NCBI GenBank assembly: GCA_031272845.1
Contig: JAISTA010000002.1
Location: 1 to 11,754, forward strand
DNA: 11,754 bases
Reading direction: 5' to 3'
From: Oscillospiraceae bacterium
Lineage (GTDB): Bacteria > Bacillota > Clostridia > Oscillospirales > Oscillospiraceae
Shown piece after piece: positions 1 to 5,855 of this stretch. Within the stretch, counting starts at the first letter, position 1. The number at the start of each line of letters is the position of its first letter. The notes beneath the pieces were generated by a model that made no database searches, had not been told where the DNA came from, and saw only the letters and a list, made by a program, of their open reading frames with translations. Made by a program: the position numbers and the translations under genes.

Positions 1-203
1 TCCGGCGAACCGGAAAAAGTAACCGCCCGCCGCGTAGGCGTTCTAGCTTCGCAAAGAAGAGCAGTCCAGTCCCTATTCCAAACATAGCAGCCTGCGCCGC
101 ACAGAGAACTTTTCGTTCCCGCCGCGAGTTTTGCGTCTAAAAGAACACCAACCCGCGCCGCAAGGTACGAAGCAACCGCCCGGCGTCAAGTACCGCCCAA
201 AAC
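1..203. other. Gene-poor left edge, no supported gene
   Basis: No coding region can be supported here. A 28-codon open frame runs in from the left edge on the plus strand and stops at 85-87, and a minus-strand frame from an ATG at 85-83 runs off the edge. Neither has a ribosome binding site or a recognisable domain. The stretch contains scattered near-repeats of a short word (ACCGCCC near 23, 175 and 192; GCGCCGCA near 95 and 154), so it may be intergenic or part of a dispersed element, but this cannot be settled from one copy. Confidence 0.4.
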
Positions 204-250
204 AAAACCACAAAGCCGCAAGGCATTACCCTTGCGGCTTTGTGGTTTTT
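204..250. terminator. Strong, probably bidirectional intrinsic terminator
   Basis: A perfect 20-bp inverted repeat (204-223 and 230-249) encloses a 6-nt loop CATTAC. The arms run from A/T at the base through a GC-rich core (GCCGCAAGG). The plus strand ends in TTTTT and the minus strand continues GGTTTTGTTTTGG, so it can act in both directions. On the minus strand it lies 28 nt after the stop codon of the AT-rich gene remnant at 278-400 and about 165 nt after the CPBP gene, so it probably terminates the minus-strand operon. Confidence 0.9.
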
Positions 251-277
251 AGGAGGTTAGAGAGAAATTGAAATGTC

Positions 278-400
278 TTAATCGCAATCAACAACTGCAT
301 AATAACATTTAATAATTTCTATTTCATGAACCTGAAATGAACGATTTGTAAATTCATACGCTGTTTTTGTCGAATCGCATTGTTTTATTGACTTTCTTGC
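278..400 (-). pseudogene. Possible 3' stub of a lost gene (AT-rich)
   Basis: One minus-strand frame stays open for at least 40 codons before a TAA at 280-278 and is immediately followed by the 204-250 terminator. The last residues read ...EIEIIKCYYAVVDCD, with a protein-like mix of residues. The frame has no ATG, GTG or TTG in these codons, so it is not a complete gene. By hand count the DNA of about 255-400 is near 30% G+C, clearly below the adjacent genes. I read it as the C-terminal end of a gene whose 5' part was deleted when the region next to the CPBP gene was rearranged. The family is not recognised. Alternatively it is a chance open frame in AT-rich spacer. Confidence 0.3.
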
Positions 401-416
401 GTAAAAGCACGTTCTT

Positions 417-1250
417 TTACAACTGCGTCAGCGCAATTACCGTTGCGATTGTGTTTATTGTAGCGTGCAAAAGCATGGACAGGGCTATACTGCCGCTTTT
501 CTCGTAAAGCACGGCAAGCCCGACTGATGCCGCCAGATATTGCAGTCCGTACAGCAGATACAGCGGCTGACCTGTCGCGACGGCCGGAGACCAAACGTGG
601 TACAGACAAAACACCGCCGCGCTGCACGCAACGGCAAGGCCTATGCGCAGGCGCGAGGCTCCCGCCCCGCCGCGAAAAAGCCCGTACAGCCCGACGCGGA
701 AAATCAGCTCCTCTAAAATAGGCGCAAATATGCAGACCGCCGGAACCGCAAAAATCGCGCCGGAGCTCAGCATTGAGTCTATCGCAGCTTGGTTTGTGTT
801 GCCGATTTCCGGCAGAAAGTCCTCCAGAAAGAGCAAAATTTCGTTGATTATAAAATTCCCGACGAATATGCACACAAGCGCCGTGCCGATAAATTTTCTT
901 CCGCTTTTTTTCAGCGTTACAGCGTACCTAATGTCCGCCGCAAGGAATTTGCGCACTATCAGCACGAGCGGAACCGCCATCACGGCATACCACACAAGCT
1001 GAACAAGCGCGTGCATATACGGCGCTTGCGGCAGGGAGGCGACCAGCTCGCCGACAAACGGCACAAACTGCAAGCCCTCGTGCAAAACCAAAAAGAGCAG
1101 GCAGAAAAACACAACCCCTCCGCCTGCGCGCACTTTTCCGGTCGTTTCTTCGAGCTGTCCCGGCCGGGACTCCTCATAATAGCCCGAGCTGCCGTATGTA
1201 CCGCCCCGGTAGTTCCAGGGCTCGTATTGTTCTTTATCGTCTAATTTCAA
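417..1250 (-). CDS. CPBP-family intramembrane metalloprotease
   Basis: Predicted 277-aa polytopic membrane protein of the CPBP (CAAX protease and bacteriocin-processing, Abi) family, whose members cleave substrates within the membrane using a metal bound by Glu and His residues. All hallmark motifs are present: EELIFR with E180, E181 and R185; FCLYH with F214 and H218; and HATIN with H262 and N266. A hydrophilic Tyr/Gly-rich tail of about 44 residues precedes the first helix (about 46-66); further hydrophobic segments lie near 84-100, 120-142, 165-190, 203-220 and 232-248. The start is TTG (1250-1248), chosen because AAAGGA lies 8 nt upstream and the next internal Met is residue 79. It is the last gene of the dnaN operon, 23 nt after the small cysteine protein. 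The substrate is unknown; related proteins have roles in bacteriocin self-immunity or in protein processing. Confidence 0.9.
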   Translation of the reverse strand: MKLDDKEQYEPWNYRGGTYGSSGYYEESRPGQLEETTGKVRAGGGVVFFCLLFLVLHEGLQFVPFVGELVASLPQAPYMHALVQLVWYAVMAVPLVLIVRKFLAADIRYAVTLKKSGRKFIGTALVCIFVGNFIINEILLFLEDFLPEIGNTNQAAIDSMLSSGAIFAVPAVCIFAPILEELIFRVGLYGLFRGGAGASRLRIGLAVACSAAVFCLYHVWSPAVATGQPLYLLYGLQYLAASVGLAVLYEKSGSIALSMLLHATINTIATVIALTQL

Positions 1251-1273
1251 TAGCTGTATCCTTTTGCTGAAGC

Positions 1274-1501
1274 CTATAGCCGGAAAACCTCCGGGTCGAA
1301 CTCCTGTACCGAAACCCTCGGCGCCAGCGTCTCCGGCTCGCGCTTATACACATCATATTCAAAGCGGCGGCAATAGTTTCCCGCACGCACAACGCCGGCC
1401 TTCGGGCAGATGTACTCAAGACCGGAAACCAGCGAGGAGTGCACGCAGTATTTGCACTGCGGCTCAACATTGTATTTGCGAAAAAGCCTTTCTTCGTTCA
1501 T
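1274..1501 (-). CDS. Small four-cysteine protein, possible zinc-binding
   Basis: A 75-aa protein with four cysteines in a C-x2-C-x12-C-x11-C arrangement (C16, C19, C32, C44), followed by CRRFEYD and a charged tail. The pattern suggests a small zinc- or metal-binding fold. From memory, short clostridial proteins with a CKYC...KGVV...C(R)xFxYD layout are common and uncharacterised; this gene appears to belong with them, but no function is known to me. ATG start with AAGGGA about 7 nt upstream. It sits between the YmdB-type phosphoesterase (28-nt gap) and the CPBP protease (23-nt gap), so it is almost certainly co-transcribed. Confidence 0.75.
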   Translation of the reverse strand: MNEERLFRKYNVEPQCKYCVHSSLVSGLEYICPKAGVVRAGNYCRRFEYDVYKREPETLAPRVSVQEFDPEVFRL

Positions 1502-1529
1502 AAAAAATCCCTTACCGGCCGTGTTTTTT

Positions 1530-2315
1530 CTATTCGTTTATCCGAATCGCCTCAATTGAAACGCATTTGCCGCTTGCCGTATCGGCTGTTATAACCGCTC
1601 CCTCAAGCTTTGCCGGCCCCTGCTCCGAGACAAACCTCTCTCGCGGATGACCGAGAAACATCCGCACGGCGGCGTCCGGCTTTGACCCTAAAACAGAATG
1701 CCGCGCCCCGCACATTCCGACGTCGCACACAGCGCCCGTGCCCTCAGGCAAAACCCGCGCGTCAGACGTTTGAACGTGCGTGTGCGTACCCCAGACGGCT
1801 GTGACCTTACCGTCGAGAAAATAGCCCATTGTGAGCTTTTCGCTCGTGGCCTCCGCGTGAAACTCCACAAGCTTAATCCCGCAGGACGCAATTCCCGGCT
1901 CCGCCAAAAGCTTGTCCGCCAGAATAAACGGATTTTCAGCGGGATCCATATCAACCCGCCCGACAAGAGCGATTACCGCGACGGAAACACGCCCGAGGTC
2001 GTACACATACCAGCCATAACCCGCGTTGACCGCCGGGATATTTGCCGGTCGCAAAATGTCCCGCCGCGTTTCGAGGTATGACGTTATCTCGCGCCGCGCG
2101 AACGCGTGGTTGCCAAGGGTGACGACGTTTGCCCCGTGTGAAAACAGTGTGTCCGCCTGAGACGGAGTTATACCCAGCATTGAGCAATTTTCACCGTTTA
2201 CAACGCAAAAGTCAATTGAAAGCTCCCGTTTCAGCTCTGGCAGGCGCGAGCACACAAAATCTATCCCGCAATCGCCGCAAACGTCGCCGAGAGCGAGAAC
2301 GCGAAATTCCGGCAA
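1530..2315 (-). CDS. YmdB/TIGR00282-type metallophosphoesterase
   Basis: A 261-aa cytoplasmic calcineurin-like phosphoesterase. B. subtilis YmdB of this family hydrolyses 2',3'-cyclic nucleotides and influences biofilm/motility decisions. The dimetal site is visible: GD at G10-D11, NGEN with E42-N43, GNH with N69-H70, the family-specific FHAEATSEK with H153, and GTHTH with H178 and H180. Length matches the family (about 260). After the GNH motif the usual aromatic-Asp (TWD-like) is replaced by AFA, a local deviation near the active site. The start is TTG (2315-2313), with GGGAG located in the last codons of dnaN 8 nt upstream. Only 3 nt separate it from the dnaN stop, implying translational coupling to dnaN. 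The linkage to a sliding clamp has no obvious biochemical explanation. Confidence 0.9.
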   Translation of the reverse strand: MPEFRVLALGDVCGDCGIDFVCSRLPELKRELSIDFCVVNGENCSMLGITPSQADTLFSHGANVVTLGNHAFARREITSYLETRRDILRPANIPAVNAGYGWYVYDLGRVSVAVIALVGRVDMDPAENPFILADKLLAEPGIASCGIKLVEFHAEATSEKLTMGYFLDGKVTAVWGTHTHVQTSDARVLPEGTGAVCDVGMCGARHSVLGSKPDAAVRMFLGHPRERFVSEQGPAKLEGAVITADTASGKCVSIEAIRINE

Positions 2316-2318
2316 CGC

Positions 2319-3479
2319 TTATTCTCCCTTATTCTGAGCCGAAAAACGCATCGGCACTATAAGATACAAAAACGAATCGTCGTCCTCCGCCTCCGGCAAA
2401 ATCGCAATCGGCTTGACGTTTTCTGAATACGTCAGCCGAACCGTGTTTTCGGAGCAGGCACGCAGCGCGTCAAGCAAATAGCGGTTGTTGATTGCAAACT
2501 CGCGCAGCTCCGCGCCGTCCTTCGCGGTAATCGGCGCGGTGTCGTCAGCCTCGCCGACTGCCGTTTCCATGCGCATAAAGATTTTTTCGGTTTCGGGGTT
2601 AATCGTAACGCGCAGGGGGCTTTTCAGCTTGTCCTGCGATACAAGCGACACGCGCTCCGTCGTCGCGAGCAGCTTTCGGCGGTCGGCCAGTACGACCTTA
2701 TTGTTGTCCTGCGGAACGACGGTGTCGAAATTAACAAAGTCGCCCGTCAGGCGGCGCGATATAAGCACCGTTTCCGGGAAGTTGAACACAACGTGCCGGC
2801 TGGCCTCTGAAACGCCGATTTTTATCTGCTCATCAGCCTTAACAACAGACGCGATGTTTTTCGCCTCGGCAAGCGCAACTCCCGGCACAATAAACGGACT
2901 GCCGGAAAACGCGCCTGACGTTTCGGCGGCCGTCTGGCACATCGCGAGCTTGTAGCCGTCGCAGAAAACGACGCGCAGGCGATCCGGCGAGACTGTAAAC
3001 TGTCCGCCCGTTAGGTCAACGCGCGTTTCGACCGTCGCCACGGCAAAGGACGTGCTCTCGATAAGGCGCACGAAATCAGCCGCCGCAATGCCGACAGATT
3101 CCGTGTCGTCCACACTCGGAAAGTCTGGATATTCGCCGGGTATTGTCTGGAGGGTGAATTCGGACTCGCCGCCCTCGATTATAACGCTTCCGTTTCCGGA
3201 GAGCCTGACGCGCACTGTCTCGCCCTCAAGGCGGCGCACAATGTCGCAGAACAGCCGTCCCGGGACAACGCATGAGCCGGGCGCGTTTACTGATACGCCC
3301 TCTGAAAATTTTGTCTGTATGCCGATTTTGAGGTCATACCCCGTGACTGTTATCAAGTCCTGCGCGTCCGCGCGGAGTAAAAGTCCCGTTAGCGCGGCCT
3401 CTGCCGATTTTTGTGCTGCGGCTCTCTGCGCGATAATGCAGGCTGCCGTCAGTCTTTGTGTAAAGCAGGTAAAATCCAT
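2319..3479 (-). CDS. dnaN: DNA polymerase III sliding clamp (beta subunit)
   Basis: A 386-aa beta clamp, which dimerises into a ring on DNA and tethers polymerase III and repair factors. Three repeated clamp domains are evident: about 1-125, ending in TIPGEYPDFP (112-121); about 128-250, with DLTGGQF and FCDGYKLA (172-179); and about 253-378, ending in the characteristic FLYLIVPMRF (370-379). A short hydrophilic tail SAQNKGE follows, so the protein is slightly longer than the usual 365-380 aa. The open frame extends 34 codons further upstream, but the clamp homology begins at MDFTCF, and this ATG (3479-3477) has an upstream AAAGGA-rich region, so I place the start there. It heads a minus-strand operon with ymdB, a Cys-rich protein and a CPBP protease rather than sitting next to dnaA and recF, so it may be a second clamp gene. 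Confidence 0.93.
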   Translation of the reverse strand: MDFTCFTQRLTAACIIAQRAAAQKSAEAALTGLLLRADAQDLITVTGYDLKIGIQTKFSEGVSVNAPGSCVVPGRLFCDIVRRLEGETVRVRLSGNGSVIIEGGESEFTLQTIPGEYPDFPSVDDTESVGIAAADFVRLIESTSFAVATVETRVDLTGGQFTVSPDRLRVVFCDGYKLAMCQTAAETSGAFSGSPFIVPGVALAEAKNIASVVKADEQIKIGVSEASRHVVFNFPETVLISRRLTGDFVNFDTVVPQDNNKVVLADRRKLLATTERVSLVSQDKLKSPLRVTINPETEKIFMRMETAVGEADDTAPITAKDGAELREFAINNRYLLDALRACSENTVRLTYSENVKPIAILPEAEDDDSFLYLIVPMRFSAQNKGE

Positions 3480-3524
3480 TTTTTGTTCTCGCTTTTCCTT
3501 TATAGTCTCTAAAGCTTTGCAGCA

Positions 3525-3546
3525 TACGGCGTGCCGGCACGCCGTA
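3525..3546. repeat. Perfect 22-bp palindrome upstream of dnaN
   Basis: TACGGCGTGCC is followed directly by its exact reverse complement with no spacer, 46 bp before the dnaN start codon on the minus strand. There is no U-tract directly after it on the minus strand, so it does not look like a normal terminator. It could be a dimeric regulator site or an mRNA hairpin; no known operator was recognised. Confidence 0.6.
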
Positions 3547-3555
3547 AAACAATCC

Positions 3556-3582
3556 CGTGCGCAAAGCGGCACCTTGCGCACG
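3556..3582 (-). terminator. Possible weak terminator after the oxidoreductase gene
   Basis: A perfect 9-bp inverted repeat (CGTGCGCAA at 3556-3564 and its complement at 3574-3582) with a 9-nt loop begins 24 nt after the stop of the minus-strand oxidoreductase gene. The minus-strand continuation is GGATTGTTTTAC, so the U-run is short and displaced by several bases. It may terminate or attenuate read-through into dnaN. Confidence 0.45.
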
Positions 3583-3606
3583 AAATTTCAGCCGGTACTG
3601 CGGTTT

Positions 3607-5613
3607 TTACAGTTTTCTCGCGATGTAATATCCCGCGTGGTTTGCCTCGACGATATTTTTCGGCGCGAGACAGTCGCCGATCTGGTAAAACTCCGGCGCT
3701 GCAAAGCGCAGTGCCTCCGCGCTTTCAGTCTGCGGAACCTGACCGAGCGCGTAGATAATGGTGTCGCCCTTAAATTCGGCGGCTGTATCGTCCTCTTTCT
3801 GCGCCTTGACGTAATTCTTGCCGATTTCAACCGCTTTGGTCTTGAAGTTTACGGAAATATTCTGCCGCGCGCTCTCAAGCCGGATTGCAAGTCCCTGGAG
3901 GATATTTCCGCCGTCGTTAACGGCCTCCGCCATCTCTATAATCGTGACCTCACGCCCGAGCTGTGACAGATAAATGCCGAGCTCCGAGCCGACAAGCCCA
4001 GCGCCGAGTATGACGACCGACTTTCCCGCAAGCTCCGGCTTAACGTACACATCCTCAGCCGAAACGGCGTTTTCAATGCCCGGAATCGGCGGAACGAGCG
4101 GACGCGCGCCGGTCGCCGCGATTACAACGTCCGGATTAAGCTGCGCGGCAAGGGCGGGTGTCGCCTCTGTGTTCAGCCGCAGGTCGATTCCGGAGGCGGC
4201 AATTCTTTTTGCCTGACGCTCAAGGTATTTTGCGAGGTCTTTCTTGAACGGAACTGCGTCCTCGCACAAAAGAGCGCCGCCGAGCTTTCCGCTCTTTTCA
4301 ACAAGCGTAACTGAATGCCCGCGCGAATACGCCGTCAGCGCCGCCTGCATTCCGGCGATTCCGCCGCCGGCTACCAGCACCTTTTTCCTGTACGTGTGCG
4401 GAACCGCTATCGGGTCAATATCCGGCAGGGCGTATCCGTCCGCGCCCCTTGCCGCGTCGGCCACGACGTTCGGAACCCACTTGTTCTCAACCTCGTTGCC
4501 GATAACGGGGTTCAGCGCACAGATAAAGGTTCCCTTTGTCATAAGATTCGAGAAGCACGCAAGGCAGCGCACGCACGTATTAATGTCGTCCTCGCGCCCG
4601 GCGCGGGCTTTTTTCGGCAGGGCGGGGTCTGCGATGAGGCCGCGCGCGACCTGAACGACGTCCGCCTTTCCGGAGGCAATTATCTCCTCCATTATCTCAG
4701 GCTTGTTAAGCGCTCCGACGGTTGCGACCTTGGAGTGCTTGACGTGCTTTTTAATCTCCGCCGCAAAGCGCACATTAACGCCGTCCGGCAGGAACATATC
4801 CGGGTGCGTCACGGTGAACACGTCCCACACCTCGTGCGAGCCCGCCGAAACGTGAATCAGGTCGAGATGTCCGTCAAGCTGCTTTGCAATCTCAACGCCC
4901 TCGTCTATATCGTACCCGGCCGGGTTGCACTCGGAGCCGGAAATACGCATTTCGATCGGGAACTTCGGCCCGACGGCCTTGCGTATCGCGTCGCACACCT
5001 CAACCGCAAAGCGGCAGCGGTTTTCGGGGCTTCCGCCCCACTTGTCCGTGCGCTGGTTCGACTTCGGCGACATAAATTCGGTGAGAAGCCAGCCGTGCCC
5101 GCCGTGGATCGTAACCATGCCGAAGCCCGCGCGTTTTGCGGTTATTGCCGCCTGAACGTACTGGTCAATCACCTTATATATCTGCTCATCCGTCATCGGC
5201 AGAACGTGAAAGCCGCCCGGCAGGTCGTATTCCATAGGGCCGTAGAGCTGCGCTCCCTCGCGCGCAGAGGCGTGCGAGTGCGAGCCGGAGTGCGACAGCT
5301 CAATTGAGGCGACGGCGCCGTGGCGCGAAATCGCGTCCGCAAGCTTATTCAGGTGCATATAATTCATCGGGTCATACAGCGCGATATGGCCGTTGTTCAT
5401 GCGCGAATCCTCTGAAATCACGCAGTCTCCGACGCAGATTGAGGCCGCGCCGCCCTTGGCTTTTTCCTCATAATAAGCGTAGGTTTCGGCAATCGGATAG
5501 TGGCGCGAATCAAGAAAGCTCGTGCCTGTGGGCGAGCCGAAAAGACGGCTGCGGAAGGTCGTCCCCGCAAGTGTTATAGGGGAAAACAGGTTTGGGTACT
5601 TACAGCTATACAT
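3607..5613 (-). CDS. OYE-family NADH:flavin / enoate-type reductase with [4Fe-4S] and FAD domains
   Basis: A 668-aa multidomain flavoenzyme of the 2,4-dienoyl-CoA reductase (FadH) / 2-enoate reductase / BaiCD-BaiH / trimethylamine dehydrogenase superfamily. Residues about 1-340 form the FMN-binding TIM barrel, with H170, H173 and the SPKSNQRTDKWGGS segment. A [4Fe-4S] site follows at C347-x2-C350-x2-C353-x11-C365. Residues about 409-668 form the FAD/NAD(P) module, with dinucleotide motifs GGGIAG (417-422) and GAGLVG (537-542) and a final IGDC (645-648). Electrons would pass from NAD(P)H through FAD and Fe-S to FMN and then to an activated C=C bond; the substrate cannot be read from sequence. 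The proton-donor Tyr of FadH and OYE1 is Trp175 here (HGGHGWL). ATG start with GAGGA 7 nt upstream and its own promoter; the gene stands alone. Confidence 0.93.
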   Translation of the reverse strand: MYSCKYPNLFSPITLAGTTFRSRLFGSPTGTSFLDSRHYPIAETYAYYEEKAKGGAASICVGDCVISEDSRMNNGHIALYDPMNYMHLNKLADAISRHGAVASIELSHSGSHSHASAREGAQLYGPMEYDLPGGFHVLPMTDEQIYKVIDQYVQAAITAKRAGFGMVTIHGGHGWLLTEFMSPKSNQRTDKWGGSPENRCRFAVEVCDAIRKAVGPKFPIEMRISGSECNPAGYDIDEGVEIAKQLDGHLDLIHVSAGSHEVWDVFTVTHPDMFLPDGVNVRFAAEIKKHVKHSKVATVGALNKPEIMEEIIASGKADVVQVARGLIADPALPKKARAGREDDINTCVRCLACFSNLMTKGTFICALNPVIGNEVENKWVPNVVADAARGADGYALPDIDPIAVPHTYRKKVLVAGGGIAGMQAALTAYSRGHSVTLVEKSGKLGGALLCEDAVPFKKDLAKYLERQAKRIAASGIDLRLNTEATPALAAQLNPDVVIAATGARPLVPPIPGIENAVSAEDVYVKPELAGKSVVILGAGLVGSELGIYLSQLGREVTIIEMAEAVNDGGNILQGLAIRLESARQNISVNFKTKAVEIGKNYVKAQKEDDTAAEFKGDTIIYALGQVPQTESAEALRFAAPEFYQIGDCLAPKNIVEANHAGYYIARKL

Positions 5614-5674
5614 ATTTCTTTCCTCGTGTTTGAGTTTTCCGCATCATACTGCAGAAACTCTGTTTTTTAATTGA

Positions 5675-5703
5675 ATTATACAACAGAAAAGTCGAAATTG
5701 CAA
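5675..5703 (-). promoter_or_regulatory. Sigma-A-like promoter of the oxidoreductase gene
   Basis: On the minus strand, TTGCAA (5703-5698) is followed after 17 bp by a perfect TATAAT (5680-5675). This leaves a leader of about 55 nt before the ATG at 5613 and its GAGGA ribosome binding site (5625-5621). Confidence 0.75.
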
Positions 5704-5768
5704 GAGGAAAAACATGCGGGGCAGCACAACAGCTCGTGAAGTGCGGCGCGGCAAAGCGGATTTGGCGC

Positions 5769-5805
5769 AAAAACAACCGGGAGAAATGAATTCTCCCGGT
5801 TGTTT
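5769..5805 (-). terminator. Intrinsic terminator of the BlaI/M56 sensor operon
   Basis: A perfect 15-bp inverted repeat (5771-5785 and 5791-5805, core CAACCGGGAGAA) with a 5-nt loop lies about 50 nt past the stop of the M56 sensor gene. On the minus strand the stem ends in GTTTTTGCG, a reasonable U-tract. It insulates the downstream oxidoreductase promoter. Confidence 0.85.
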
Positions 5806-5855
5806 GTTTGGATTGGGTTGCGCTGAGGCGTTTTTTGGGGCAGCGGCGCGGATGC

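Noticed and set aside
251..313. AGGAGG followed by a TTG and 14 codons on the plus strand
   Set aside because: It lies just behind a strong terminator, the product would be 14 residues, and the same DNA is better explained as the 3' end of a minus-strand remnant.
385..873. 162-codon minus-strand frame overlapping the CPBP gene in another frame
   Set aside because: The CPBP frame carries all family motifs; this one is Arg/Gly-rich and has no domain.
3499..3504. TATAAA as a -10 box for dnaN
   Set aside because: It has no -35 partner at 16-18 bp and would leave a leader of only about 12 nt overlapping the ribosome binding region.
3480..3581. 34-codon N-terminal extension of DnaN
   Set aside because: Clamp homology begins at the ATG at 3479; the extension covers the palindrome region and is Cys/Arg-rich, unlike any clamp.
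3052..3966. 304-codon plus-strand frame across the dnaN start and the end of the oxidoreductase gene
   Set aside because: Antisense to two real genes and the gap between them; low-complexity Ser/Arg-rich translation without motifs.
4315..5307. 330-codon open frame on the plus strand opposite the oxidoreductase gene
   Set aside because: It lies wholly antisense to a gene with clear domain motifs, has an Arg/Val/His-rich composition typical of shadow frames in GC-rich DNA, and no recognisable domain.
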